NCBI GenBank assembly: GCA_963575745.1
Contig: CAUYUJ010022509.1
Location: 1-64,000 of the forward strand
DNA: 64,000 nucleotides
From: Prorocentrum cordatum
Lineage: Eukaryota > Sar > Dinophyceae > Prorocentrales > Prorocentraceae
Direction: 5' to 3'
Numbering within the stretch: position 1 is the stretch's first letter; each line of letters opens with the position of its first letter. The position numbers were made by a program, and so were the translations under genes. The notes beneath the pieces were generated by a model. The model was given only the letters and a program-made list of their open reading frames with translations, did no database searches and was not told the origin of the DNA. This document shows positions 45,055 to 56,000 of this stretch, one piece after another.

Positions 45055-46740
45055 AACAGTTTGAATTCATGCAATGCATTCTTCTTCGATTCCTGGCAAC
45101 GATAAGGGGGACTGGCTCGGGGAACACCGACCTAGAATCGGCGATGCATCGCCGATAGATCGGCGATAGGCCCCTGGTAGGGGATCCGAACGTTCGCCCG
45201 CGGATTGTGCTGTCAGGCCCCTATCGGCTATGAATGGGCGAGTCGAGGTCGATGCTCCCGCCCCTGAGCGTATTCCCCCATAACGTTGCCCCAGATTCCT
45301 TCTCCGGCTCCTCCTCCTCCTCCTCCTCCTCCTCCTCCTCCTCCTCCATCTGGAATGCGGCAAGGACGCTCGCAGGCGGCAAGATATTTCAACCAGATGA
45401 CGCCCCAGCCGTCATGCGGCCACCCGAAGGAGGGGGGGCCATCGTTTTGCCCTGAGGACACTGTCCACCCACGCGGAAAAAAACTTCTCCTCGATCTCCT
45501 TCTGCTCATCGTCTTCCTCCCCCTTGTCCTCCTCCTTCTCCCTCCTCGTTTTCCTCCTCCTCCTCCTTCACCTCCTCCTCCTCCTCCTCCTCCTCCTCCT
45601 TCTCGAGGATAAAGGCGGCAGCAGCAGCAAGCGGGAAAAACGCAACGGTGCAGTCTGCAGCAGCGCCGCCCTGCACGGTGTCGCATGGCGCGGCGCGCAG
45701 GAGGTAATTACTCGGAATCGGGCCCGCTCCAAAGGCTGCAACTATAACGGAAGCGCGCTCCGAGCCCTCCTGTCAAAAGTAGACGGCGCAGCGTGCGCGC
45801 AAAAACTGTACTGTACACGCGGCAGAGAGTCTCGACAACTCCGGGCGTGAACCGCGCCCCTCCTGCGCTGTTGTCTGATGTGCTTGCACGGGCGAGGCAC
45901 GAGCGCCGACGCGCATGAAGTCGATGCGGCGCGTCCCTGCCTTGATGACGTCGACGCCTGGTCTCTCCCGCCGCGCGGACCGTTCAACCTTGCCCGCTCC
46001 TCCTCCTCCTCCTCCTCCTCCTCCTCCTCCTCCTTCTCCTCCTCCTCCTCCTCCTTCCTCCTCCTCCTCCTCCTCCTCCTCCTGCTCCCCCTCCTCCTCC
46101 TCCTCCTCCTCCTCCTCCTGGGACTCGGGGCCCTGAGCGGGCCTCGGGAGGCGCTCAGCCCTGGAATGCCCGCGCAGCGTCGCCGCCGCGTCAGGGCGGC
46201 GCGAGCCTGCCAGTGCGCGAGGCTTCGAGCTTTCTGTACCAGAGGCTCCGATCAACGGGGCACCATTGGAAGGAGGGAGAGGAGGAGAGGAGGGAGAAGA
46301 GAGGGAGAGGAGGGATGAGGAGGAGGGAGGAGGAGGAGGAGGAGGAGGAGGAGGAGGAGGAGGAGGAGGAGGAGGAGGAGGAGGAGGAGGAGGAGGAGGA
46401 GGAGGAGGAGGAGGAGGAGGAGGAGGAGGAAGGGAGGAGGAGGAGGAAGGGAGGAGGAAGAAGAAGCAGAAGAAAACGAACAATCATAATAACTATAATA
46501 ATCCGCCGGCCCCCTTGTGGGGCCACCAGGCTGTAGGCCGAAGGTTCGCAGTTTCCTGTGCCAGTTGCAGCTTCCAGTTTCCACTGTTACAGTTCTGCTT
46601 CTTGCTGCTTACTGTTCCTTGTTGACTTCTTGCTGCTAACTGTTCCTTGTTGATGGACCGCGCGAGGGGGGGAGGCCCAAACGGACATTTTTACCACGGC
46701 CAAAAAGAGTTCCCAGAATTTCTGGGGGGGTAAAAGCTGA
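45055..46740. other. No gene; several GGA/TCC tracts
   Basis: TCC at 45305-45345, 45495-45605 and 46000-46120, GGA at 46315-46470. The nonrepetitive parts (45610-45990, 46130-46260, 46490-46740) show no credible frame. Confidence 0.6.
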
Positions 46741-47075
46741 CACCCCTCACGCAGATCGGCGGAGCCAGGGCGCAACAAACACAGAGGATTTGCCACATTT
46801 CTGACATTCGGTGGCACCCCTCACGCAGATCGGCGGGGTCAGGGTCCAGAAACACATGAGATTTGCCACATTTCTAAAATTTGCTGGCACCCCACACGCA
46901 GATCGGCGGGGTCAGGGTCCACAAACTCAAGGGATTGCCACATTTCTCAAATTTCATGGCACCCCTCACGCAGATCGGCGGGGTCAGGGTCCAAAAACAA
47001 ATGGGATTTGCTACATTTCTGACATTCGGTGGCGCCCCTCACGCAGATCGGCGGGGTCAGGGTGCAAAAACACAT
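46741..47075. repeat. ~74-bp tandem repeat, 5 units
   Basis: Five units starting near 46741, 46815, 46889, 46959 and 47034, each with CACCCCTCACGCAGATCGGC and GGGTCAGGGTCC, then ATTTGCCACATTTCT. Divergence between units is low. Confidence 0.92.
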
Positions 47076-47079
47076 GGGA

Positions 47080-47692
47080 GACTGCTTTTCAAACTGTGGC
47101 TATCGCACGAGCTCCGCGCACATTCGCCTTACAAGTTCATACAAGCTTTCATGGATGGAGGGCGGTTCCTTTTCAAAATGTGGCTCTCGCCTGAGCACCG
47201 CGCACATTCGTTTTAATACAAATTCGAGAGAGCTTCTTTTCAAGATGTGGTGCTCGCCTGAGCGCCGCGCACATTCGTCTCAAACGTTTGTAAAAGTTTC
47301 GCAATTCGAGGGCAGGCCATTTTCAACATGTACCGCTCGCCTGAGCGACGCGCACATTCGTCGTAAGAGATAACAGCAAATTCAAGGGTTCTCATGGTTG
47401 ACGTCCGAGAACCTGTGTGTTGGCACGATGTAGGACTGCCAGGGCGCAACAATCAGATATACTCACGGTGCTGAAATGCCAAGAACGGCGTTCTTGCACG
47501 ATTCAGTACTGCCAGGACCCAACAGTAACGTTGATTCGCGGCGTTGAGGTCCCAGAAATGGTGTTTTGGCACGGTTCAAGATTTTCAAACAATTCCCCCA
47601 GTCAAAATAAACCATTGTAGGGGCCTGTGAAAAGGGAACTTGGAGTGAGGGTTTACTGCAACATCATTGGTGAGCCTTGGGTTTTCACTGGT
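47080..47692 (+). repeat. Composite repeat locus 3
   Basis: Four units of about 80 bp (47085-47390, with TTTCAAAATGTGGCTCTCGC and GAGCACCGCGCACATTCG) followed by a tail (47430-47692) with CTGCCAGGGCGCAACAA, GGTGTTTTGGCACGGTTC and GAGCCTTGGGTTTTCACTGG. A TCC tract follows at 47693, as at locus 39290-39920. Confidence 0.82.
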
Positions 47693-47865
47693 CCTCCTCA
47701 TCCTCCTCCTCCTTGTCCTCTTCCTCCTCCTCCTCCTTTTCCTTCTTCCCTCGCCTCACCCTCCTCCTCGTTCCCCCTCGTCCCCCCTCCTGCTCCTCCT
47801 GCTCCTCCTGCTCCTCCTGCTCCTCCTCCTCCTCCTCCTCCTCCTCCTCCTCCTCCTCCCCCTGC
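47693..47865. repeat. (TCC)n microsatellite
   Basis: TCC repeat with a CTCCTG block. Confidence 0.95.
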
Positions 47866-48189
47866 AAGGCCACTGCCGGCGACGACCGGGCCCTCGAGCT
47901 GAGGCCCGGCAGCCCTCCCGTCCGGCTCGGCAGGACCACGCCTGCTTCCAGAGTTAGGGGCGGCTTGGGGGCCTGCTCTGAATATTTCGGCTATCGGCCA
48001 CAAGAAACCTCCGCAAGAAACCCAACCCTGAAATACGCGATCTGTTCAGTGAAAATCCGCATGTGTCCATCGAAAATCGTCAAGATATGATTGGGGGCCC
48101 ATCAAAATCCAAGAAACCCAGGGCACCCTGGCAAAATCCAACTGGTTTCTTGGCACGCGCCCCCACTGTACGCGCAAGAGCGACCCTGG

Positions 48190-48337
48190 GTAAGAGTGAC
48201 CTATGGTGCGCGGCTTTTGCGGGGCCGCGGGGGGACCAAACACCGGCGCGCCAGACGCTACTATCGCATCGCGTTCGGCGGTCAAGGGGACCCAATGGGC
48301 CGCACCAAAGGCCACTCCGGCGAAGGGTCACTCTTAC
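48190..48337. mobile_element. GTAAGAGTGACC MITE, copy 1
   Basis: A 148-bp segment with ends GTAAGAGTGACC and GGGTCACTCTTAC. The interior shares TATCGCATCGCG, AGGGGACCC and CACTCCGGCGAAGG with 53941-54090 along its whole length. No coding capacity and no target duplication recognised. Confidence 0.75.
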
Positions 48338-48357
48338 GTCTAGTCGAATATTGTTGG

Positions 48358-48455
48358 CGGCGCGCACAAAGGGGTGGAGGGAGGGGGGGCGGCCTCTTAG
48401 AAGCAGGGACGCTTCTAAGAAGCCTTCCCCCCTCCCCCCACCCCCTCTGCGCGTG
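48358..48455. mobile_element. Hairpin element (CTTCTTAGAAG family), deleted copy
   Basis: Ends CGCGCACAAAGGGGTGG and (complement) CGCGCAGAGGGGGTGG, inner arms CTCTTAGAAG and CTTCTAAGAAG. It keeps outer and inner ends of the family seen at 20320-20644 but lacks most of the core and any GGA insert. Confidence 0.7.
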
Positions 48456-48983
48456 GCTGAGGATGGGCACCAGCAAAGACAGTCAGGAAGGAGAAAGGGG
48501 GCAAATTCGTCATTCAACAACCCCTCCGGAGAAGGCAGCCCAGACGGGACCGGGCACGGAATCTGAGTAGAATAACGCCTCCCCACATTTTCAACGGCTG
48601 AAACCACTGATGCCCCACCTCGGCCCCCCCAGCCGGCTCCAGCTTCGAGAGGACGTAGGAAGAGGAATATACCAAATTGGCATATGAAGCAGAAACTTTG
48701 AGAGTACTTTGCGCGGCGCCCGCGTTGAACGCGCAGTTTTTGCGGCGCCGACCGTGTGGGCAGGGTGTCCCGCTGCAGGGGTCGTTCGGCCGTCCGCGCC
48801 AGGGCGCCCAACGCCGCAAAAGAAAATGCGCTGGAACGCAAACTCTGCCATTTTTTGGTCACCCCTGAGCCGCCCCGAGGTCCGCGCGAGTTTCTTGGGT
48901 CGGCGCTTCTAGGAGATCTGCGCGGACCTCCGAAAGCGCGTGGTTATAAAGCAAACTGTTCTTGGTCGAGGACGCCAGCTGTA
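48456..48983. other. No gene seen
   Basis: Nonrepetitive sequence without a convincing coding frame. Confidence 0.4.
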
Positions 48984-49158
48984 CAGTCGGGGCGTTGACC
49001 TAAGGAACCCTAAAGAGGCACGAGGCCCCTTTTCTCCATGAGTTAAACTTCGACTGCATATCGAAAACCAACGGAAAACCTCAGGCAAGCTGCGAAATAA
49101 TCAAGGAACACGGAGCCCCTCCCCAACCAAAAGGGTTCCTTCTTCAGGGCCCCGACTG
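48984..49158. mobile_element. Mariner-like MITE, copy 2
   Basis: A 175-bp element beginning CAGTCGGGGCGTTGACCTAA and ending CCCCGACTG, flanked by TA at 48982-48983 and 49159-49160. Its reverse complement matches copy 1 (42282-42538) through GGTTGGGGAGGGGCTCCG, AGCTTGCCT and TCGAAGTTTAA. Confidence 0.85.
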
Positions 49159-49312
49159 TAGACATGCACCGAACCTTCGCCTCCTGGGCCCTCAGAGCGT
49201 CATCTCGCGCAGAGGGCCCCAAAACGGGCCAAGAGGGACACGCGGCAGGATGCGCCGAAGGCCAATCGATCCGCCGCCCCTGTGGTCTTGCCACAAGGGT
49301 GCCTGGCGTGCT

Positions 49313-49490
49313 AAACTTACTACCTACCAGACCACCCCAACCCAACCCGAAGACCCAAATTTCGGGTTGGGGGGGGGGTATGGGTTTCATACGTGTTTTT
49401 TCGATGCTCCCCGACCCCCCCCCACTGGAAATGGAGGGCAACTGGAGGCCTTCGGGTTGGGTTGGGGTGGTTTGGTAGGTGGTGATAAAC
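49313..49490. mobile_element. Inverted-repeat element (ACCCCAACCCAACCCGAAG)
   Basis: Arms of about 43 bp (49313-49355 and 49448-49490) are inverted with few differences and share CCACCCCAACCCAACCCGAA. About 95 bp of G- and C-run sequence separates them. Only one copy is seen here. Confidence 0.7.
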
Positions 49491-49617
49491 TTCAGGTGGT
49501 TTGGGTTTTTTTAGAACTCCCCCTGGGGCTTCGGCGCAGCGCGCCAGCCACCCAGGCCATGCACATGTCAGTTCCTCTCTCGCCCAAGTGTGGACTCCAA
49601 GATTCGGGGATGGACAA

Positions 49618-49785
49618 ACCCCCCTTTAGTAAAACGTGGTTTAGTGAAAACGACCTGAGGCCCAAACCTGGCGGGCGCAAACCTGGAAAATAACGGCCAC
49701 GGCGCCCTCTCGAGAACCGAAAACGGACAATTCACTAATCGACGTGTTACTGTTGGGGGTTCTGTCCACCCCCGAAAGATGCTTC
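49618..49785. repeat. Dispersed repeat shared with 53750-53910
   Basis: Contains CCTTTAGTAAA, GCGCCCTCTCG, GAACCGAAAACGG, TAATCGACGTGT and CTGTCCACCCCCGA in the same order as 53750-53910. Confidence 0.75.
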
Positions 49786-50690
49786 CGAGATGGCCCAAAT
49801 GGCCCAAGATGGCCTCCAAGCTCGCCCAAGATGGCCTCCAAGACGGCCCAAGAGGGTCCAAGATGTCTCCAAGTCCGCCCAAGAAGTCACCAAGACAGCC
49901 CAAGATGGCTCCAAGACGGCCCAAGGGGCTCCCACGAGGCCTCCAAGACGGCCCAAGAGGCTTGCAAAATGGCCTCCAGGAAGGCCCGAAGAGGCCATGT
50001 TCATTGCGTTGGTTTGCAAGCGCTGACCGTGCAGCGCGGTTTCTGTGGGTTTGGCACGCCTCCGAGCAGGTCCAGGAGGACTCCAAGAGGACATACAGAA
50101 AGGCGAGAGGGAGCCAAAAACATAAATGTCCCTTAGTTGCTTAAAGGCTTTTGGCGTCTGCTCCTTGTCGGCCTGCCGACGGCCTGAGACGGCCCGAGAC
50201 GTCACCCAAGATCGCCCCAAGAGCGACCAAGAGGCCTGCAAGATGGCCCCATGACGGACCAAGAGACCACCAAGACGGCCCCAAGAGGACCCAAAGACCA
50301 CCCAAGAGGCCTCGAAGATTCACAAAATGGCCTCCAAGGCCGCCAACATGACACAATATGACCCAAGAGAGCCCAAAATGGCCGCAAGATGTCTCCAAGA
50401 CGGCCAAACATGCACCCACGACGACCTAAACGTACGTCAAGATATCCCAAGGGGCTCCCAAGAGGCATCCAAGACGGCCCAGGAGGCCTGCAAGAGGACA
50501 TACACGAAGGCCAGAAGAGGCCAGCATCATTTATTTGCACTACTAGTTACTGGGTGTTTGACAGATTTTGGCATTTACTCCTTGTTGATCTTCCGACGGC
50601 ACAAGACGGCCCGTGACGTCCCCAAATAGCGCCCCAAGAGCGACCAAGAGGCCTCCAAGATGGCCTCATGACGGCCCAAGAGACCACCAC
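49786..50690. repeat. CCAAGACGGCC satellite, block 1
   Basis: Degenerate 11-13 bp words (CCAAGATGGCC, CCAAGACGGCC, CCAAGAGGCC) in one orientation. It includes two copies of a less repetitive core of about 75 bp (50125-50200 and 50525-50610) with TTTGGC, CTCCTTGT and CCGACGGC words. Confidence 0.85.
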
Positions 50691-51590
50691 GACATCACTC
50701 CCGGCATACACTTGTGGAACCGACTACGCAGGAAAAGCAACGACAACAAGAACCAATCTTCAAGGGCAACCACCCCTTGAAAATAACAACGACATCTCGG
50801 CTAAACCGGCAACCCGCCGCCTACGACGTTTTGGCAACGGCCGAAACTCGATATTATTAACCGCGAGGTATATCTTGACAAGAAAAACTCAAGACAAAGA
50901 GCAAAGCCAAAGGTTTTTTTGTATCGACAGAACGTACACGAAAAAACGTCTTCTCTGAGAGCAGAGGAATGCATTTGCGATGCAGGGACACTTTATTCAA
51001 ACATCATAAACCTGTGATATGGAAACTTTAAAATGTTCGAACAGATCCACTCTGCATTAATTTCAACGCGCACGCATCTGGTTTCAAACACGCTCCTTTC
51101 TAACGTCCTTCTGCGCGTTCGAATGGTCATCGCGCGAATAGGAATTATAACATACGCCTTCACTCAATGCGACCCTGGCTCGGATCTCAAAACTTACACT
51201 GGTTTGCGCGGTTCGGCTCGTCACAGAGCCCAGAGAAACTCGAAACACACTCCGCAAAAATTCCGCACAAAACAAACAAACTGCGAAACAATCCGCACTT
51301 ACACTGCGAAACTCAAATCAAGCAATCCGCACAAGACTCCCGAAGGCACCGCGGGCCGCGAGAGAGGCCAGGGGAGGCCCACCTGCCCGTTCAGGGGGCC
51401 ACGACCCACAACAGAGGCCCGCCTTGAGGGGTTCGCCGGCGCGCCCACCGCCGTCGTGCAACCGCCGCGCAAAATTTGACAGCGCTGGGCTGCCCTGAGG
51501 GGTTGAACGGTGCCCGCCAACAAAAGTCGACAACGAACTCTTGGATCCGACGGTCAGCCCAGTCCCGCAGCGACTGCCAGGACTGATACC
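50691..51590. other. A/T-richer, no supported gene
   Basis: Noticeably lower GC than its surroundings (50700-51330). A 96-codon plus frame (50668-50958) has no recognisable character. Confidence 0.45.
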
Positions 51591-52740
51591 ACGACGGCCA
51601 TAAGAGGACCCAGCCCCAAGACGCCCCCAAGACGGCCCCGGAGACTTCCGACGGCCCTGAAGCGCACCAAGAGGGTCCAAGTCGGCCCAGAGAGGCCCCC
51701 TAAGACGGCTTCCGACGGCGTCAGACGGGCCAGGAACGCCCTACATAAGACGGCCAAAGAAGCCCCCAAATGCCCCCAAGAGCCCCAAGGAGGCCCCCAG
51801 AGTGCCCCAGGAGGCTCCCCGGAGGCATTTCTTCCCCTCTCTTTTCTGTTGTTGCTTCCTCTCCTCCGCTTCTTCTTTCTCATTCTTTCTCCCCCACATG
51901 TTCCACGAAAGATTTCCACATCGGCTGGCAGAACGCGGAGTAGGGTAGCTTGGCCGAGCTCTGGCCGCATGTTCGGCCATATAGACGCTTCCAGAAGGCA
52001 GGGGACGGCGGTGATTCGTCGTCGGTGTCTTCGATCCGCCGCCCCCCGTTGGCTTGCCACAGGGGTATAGTACAGGGGTGCATGGCGTGCCAGGTGTTAG
52101 GTAGTCCCTGGTACTTTTTACCGGTTCCAAGTGGGTCTTCGAACCAACCCGCCAACCACACGGAGAACCGCCGAAAATTTGTTCTCCAGTGGTCGAATCG
52201 CCTCCAAGACGGCCCAAGATGGTCTCCAGCACGGCCAAGATGGCCCAATATGGCTTCCAAGACGTTCTCAAGTCGCCTCCAAGATAGCCAATCTAGCCCC
52301 AAGACGACGCAAGATGTCCCCCAGAACGCTTAAGAGGCCCACAAGATGCCCCAAGAGGGCTCCCCGAGGACCTCCAGGAGGCCAAGATCATTGATTTGCC
52401 AGTTGTTATTCAATGATTTTGGCGTTCTCGCCTTTCCTGGTTTCCGACGCTACAAGACTGCCCCATCGATCCCCATAAGCCCCCAAGATCGCTTCAAAAC
52501 TGACCAAGAGGCCCTCAAGAGGCCGCAAGACGGCCCAAGAGGGCCCGAAGACGGCCCAATGTCGCCCAAGAGGCCAAGACGGCCTCCTAAGGCCTACAAA
52601 AGTGCACCAGTGGACCCGAGAGGCCCCCACGAGATCCCCCAAAGGCCCCAGGAGACCCCCAGAAAGCCCCAGGAGGCCCCCAGGAGGCCCTTTAGAACCC
52701 CGCCGAAAGGCTCCCAGAAATCCTCCAGGAGGCCCCTCCT
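51591..52740. repeat. CCAAGACGGCC satellite, block 2
   Basis: Same words as block 1 with a core copy at 52388-52460. Two related inserts, 51835-51990 and 52735-52900, share CTCTCCTCCGCTTCT, ATGTTCC and AGCTTGGCC, suggesting duplication of a larger unit of about 900 bp. Confidence 0.75.
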
Positions 52741-52914
52741 CTTTTTCCTCTTCTTCCTCTTTCTCGTTCTCCCTCCTCTCCTCCGCTTCTCCCTGCCTCT
52801 CCCCAAATGTTCCCCCGAGGGGCTCCACGACGGCTGGGGGAACACTCAGTCCGACAGCTTGGCCAGACTCCGGCCAAACGTTCGACCGCATGGGCGTCAA
52901 ATGACACCTCCTCA

Positions 52915-53085
52915 TCGAGGATGAGGATGAGGAGGAGGATGAGGAGGAGGAGGAGGAGGAGGAGGGGGAGGAGGAGGAGGAGAAGGAGGAGGAGGAGGAG
53001 GAGGAGGAGGAGGAGGAGGGGGAGGAGGAGGAGGAGGAGGAGGAGGAGGATGAGGAGGAGGAGGAGGAGGAGGAGGAGGAGGAGC
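52915..53085. repeat. (GGA)n microsatellite
   Basis: GGA/GGAT repeat. Confidence 0.95.
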
Positions 53086-53749
53086 AACGCCAGCTGCAGA
53101 CGTGCACGGATCCCTCGGCTGCACGCGGCAGCGGCCCCGGGCCAGAGTGGCCCCTGGGGCGCAGCTCGCCCAGCGCTGCATGCGACGCGACGGTGCAGCG
53201 TCCTGCGCGCTCGGCGCCCCCCGCGCCCCCCGAGAGCCAGGGGCACCGGAGGCCGCTCCCGCGAGGGGCCACCCCTGCGCAGGGCCGGCCGACCAGGACG
53301 AGATCCCCTCTCCTGGGACTGAAGCTCTCGCGCGGGGGTCGGAGCTCTCGCGCAGGGGGCCTGGGCTTCTGCGCGGGGGCCGGAAGCCTGGAGCGCGGAA
53401 TGGGCGTTCTGTGCGCGTCGGGAGCGGCAAAGAGGGGGGTGACGAAGAGGGGGGGGAGATATTGTGGCGCGAGGCAAGTGCTGCGCACATCTCGCAGGGC
53501 TACGCACGCGCGAACGCAGTCGGATATCATCAAAGCCCGCTGACCGCGGGGACGGCGGGCCCGGGTGACGGGACGGGGTGGGGCCCTGGAGGGGTGGAGG
53601 GCGGGCGTTCCGAAGAGCGAGCCGGCGCGAGCACGGGGGATGCTTCCAAGGCATGGGCCCAGCCCTGACCTCCTCGCGTCGCCCTGACCTCATCGCGTCG
53701 TGCGTCGTGAAGAGAACACGACAGAAGGCTTCTGTCGGCGGTGGAAAAA
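53086..53749. other. GC-rich, no supported gene
   Basis: Open frames on both strands without protein character. Confidence 0.4.
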
Positions 53750-53940
53750 CCTCCCTTTAGTAAACCTCCCCTTCGTGAAAGCGGCCTTGGACAGAAACCG
53801 ACGGACCTGGACCCGCAAAAACGACGGCCGCGCCGCCCTCTCGCGAACCGAAAACGGCCAATTCCTTAATCGACGTGTCAGGGTAGGAGGTCTGTCCACC
53901 CCCGATTCTGGGGTCACTTTCGGCCTCCGATCGGGTGCAC

Positions 53941-54090
53941 GCAAGAGTGACGTTGGTGCACGGCGCATGGGGGGCGCGAGGGGGCCAAACCCAAGCGCGC
54001 AAGCCGCTGCTAATCGCATCGCGCTCAGCAATCGAGGGGACCCCAGTCAGCCCGTACCAGAGATCACTCCGGCGAAGGTTCATCCTTACG
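53941..54090. mobile_element. GTAAGAGTGACC MITE, copy 2
   Basis: A 150-bp relative of 48190-48337 with eroded ends (GCAAGAGTGAC and GGTTCATCCTTAC). It lies just right of the dispersed repeat 53750-53910. Confidence 0.7.
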
Positions 54091-54099
54091 GGTGGTCGA

Positions 54100-55383
54100 T
54101 CGGTCCGAGGCCCCCGACTGCGGATCCGCCGTGCTTTGGGCGACTTCGCGAGTGGGGCGGAAATCCCCGCCCTGCCTTTCCAAACCATCGACGTCGGCAA
54201 ATCCGCAGTCAGCATCTGTTCGGGCCCCCAGGCTTCCGCGACCTTACGCAGTGTTTTCTTCTCCAAGCTCCGGCCGCGACCGCGGTTGTGGCTGCAGCTG
54301 CGACTGTGGCTGAGAGGGGGGAGCATCACGAATTTGTCGCGGTGGTTTCCTTTCCAGTCGCGGCTCGAGCCGTGGCTGCGGCAGCTGGGGGGAACATATC
54401 GTGATTTTTTCGTGCAGGCCGCGTGGACCGCTCCAGAAGCCCTGAGCGCCAACGTGCGGACGTCTCGCTGTTGCGTCCGCCGACCTGCCGCCGGCGGACC
54501 CGCCGCCATCCCACCCGCCGCCGTTTTGCTTCCGCTGGCCTTCCGCTGAGGGCGAGATGCGGCGAAGGCGAGGCCCGCAGCGCACGGCTTCCCAGCCTGG
54601 CCTGGAGGGCGTGCCTGCGACTCTGGGACGGAGGGATCGGCTGGGCACGGATCGGTGCCGGTATATGGCACTGGCGTCCCCCAGCGATACTCGGTGCAGA
54701 GCGCAGGGTCATCGGCCGCCGCGCCAACCGCGCCGCAGACCTTTCCCTGCGAATTGAAGTCGATGGGGAGGGAGAGGAAGAGGAGAAAGGGTTAGGTCGG
54801 GCATGTCCCCCTACAGACGGACTTTGGAGGACAAATGCAAAACAGTCAAACAATCCGGCAGCCCCCTCAGGAGGCGCAAGGCTGCGAAGGTGTGTGCGGT
54901 CTGCTGTCATGTGCTATGTGTTGTCATTTGTTGTTTGGCCTTTTGTCACTCCAGTCCTACTTCCTGCCTCCTGTTTACTGTCTGCTAAGGGGCCCCGCCG
55001 CGCCACCAAACAGCCAACGGGGGTGGGGTGAACCTCAAATCCTGGCTGCTCTGGGTCACCCCAGGATTCTCATGGTAACACCAGGTCGACACTCTGGGAA
55101 AAAGCATTCACCACAATTTCCACAGCGGCGACAAAACATATAAAGCACTATGCAGAGGGGTCCCCAAATCTGGCGGCCAACGGCCCGGACCCTAAGCAAG
55201 TGTTACCAACAAAGTGGCGGCGGCCGCGCGCAAAAGCCAAGGCGACAATATAAAAACGACAGCGGCGGATTCTGCGCACACTGTATGCACTACGTGACAT
55301 TAACATGGAAAGATACCAGTGTAGACAATGTATGTAGACGTACTTAAGTCGCGCGCATGCATGCGTGCATTCGTATAACACAC

Positions 55384-55428
<45 letters not shown>

Positions 55429-56000
55429 AAAAAAAATGACTAGAATATCGTCGGACCGCGAAATACGAGCCTGAATCCGACGCCGCAATCCAACTCAAAA
55501 TTCTTTCCGTTCTCTTATCCGAAAATGCCCGCAATCGCGTCCAACATCAAACGAAACCTTTAACCCACGAGCGCGCTTCCAAAACATGACAACACATATG
55601 TCTAAGAAATGTCTGGAAATATCCGGCTTCGCCGTCGCTTACCTCCTAAACCCGAACTCCCCATGCAACCGCGACAAATTACACAACCTAGCCCTGCTTA
55701 AAATTTCCCCCCGGGCTCGATCCCCCCACACAGAGGAAATAATCGCGCAACCGCGATGACTTGCACAGCCTAACTTTGTTTTGAAGGGAGCAAGCGCGAC
55801 CGCGACGAGGCCTCTGGCCCACGACCCAGGCGCGGCAGCGGGGTGGGTTGAAGACAATCATACAAACATCCGATGCAAACTCGCGGCGGCAGCGGTGGTC
55901 CCGAAGACTAGGTGCACTTTGCAAAAGACTGATTCGGCGACGGCGGCCCTCAGAGACTGGGTGGCGCAGAGGCTTCGTGGACCTGGTGATCTCATGGTGA
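54100..56000. other. No supported gene; (AT)n at 55382-55430
   Basis: GC-rich to 54790, then A/T-richer. At 54796 TCGGGCATGTCCCCCTACAG marks a single end of the 44147 element family. An (AT)n run lies at 55382-55430. No credible coding frame was found. Confidence 0.5.
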
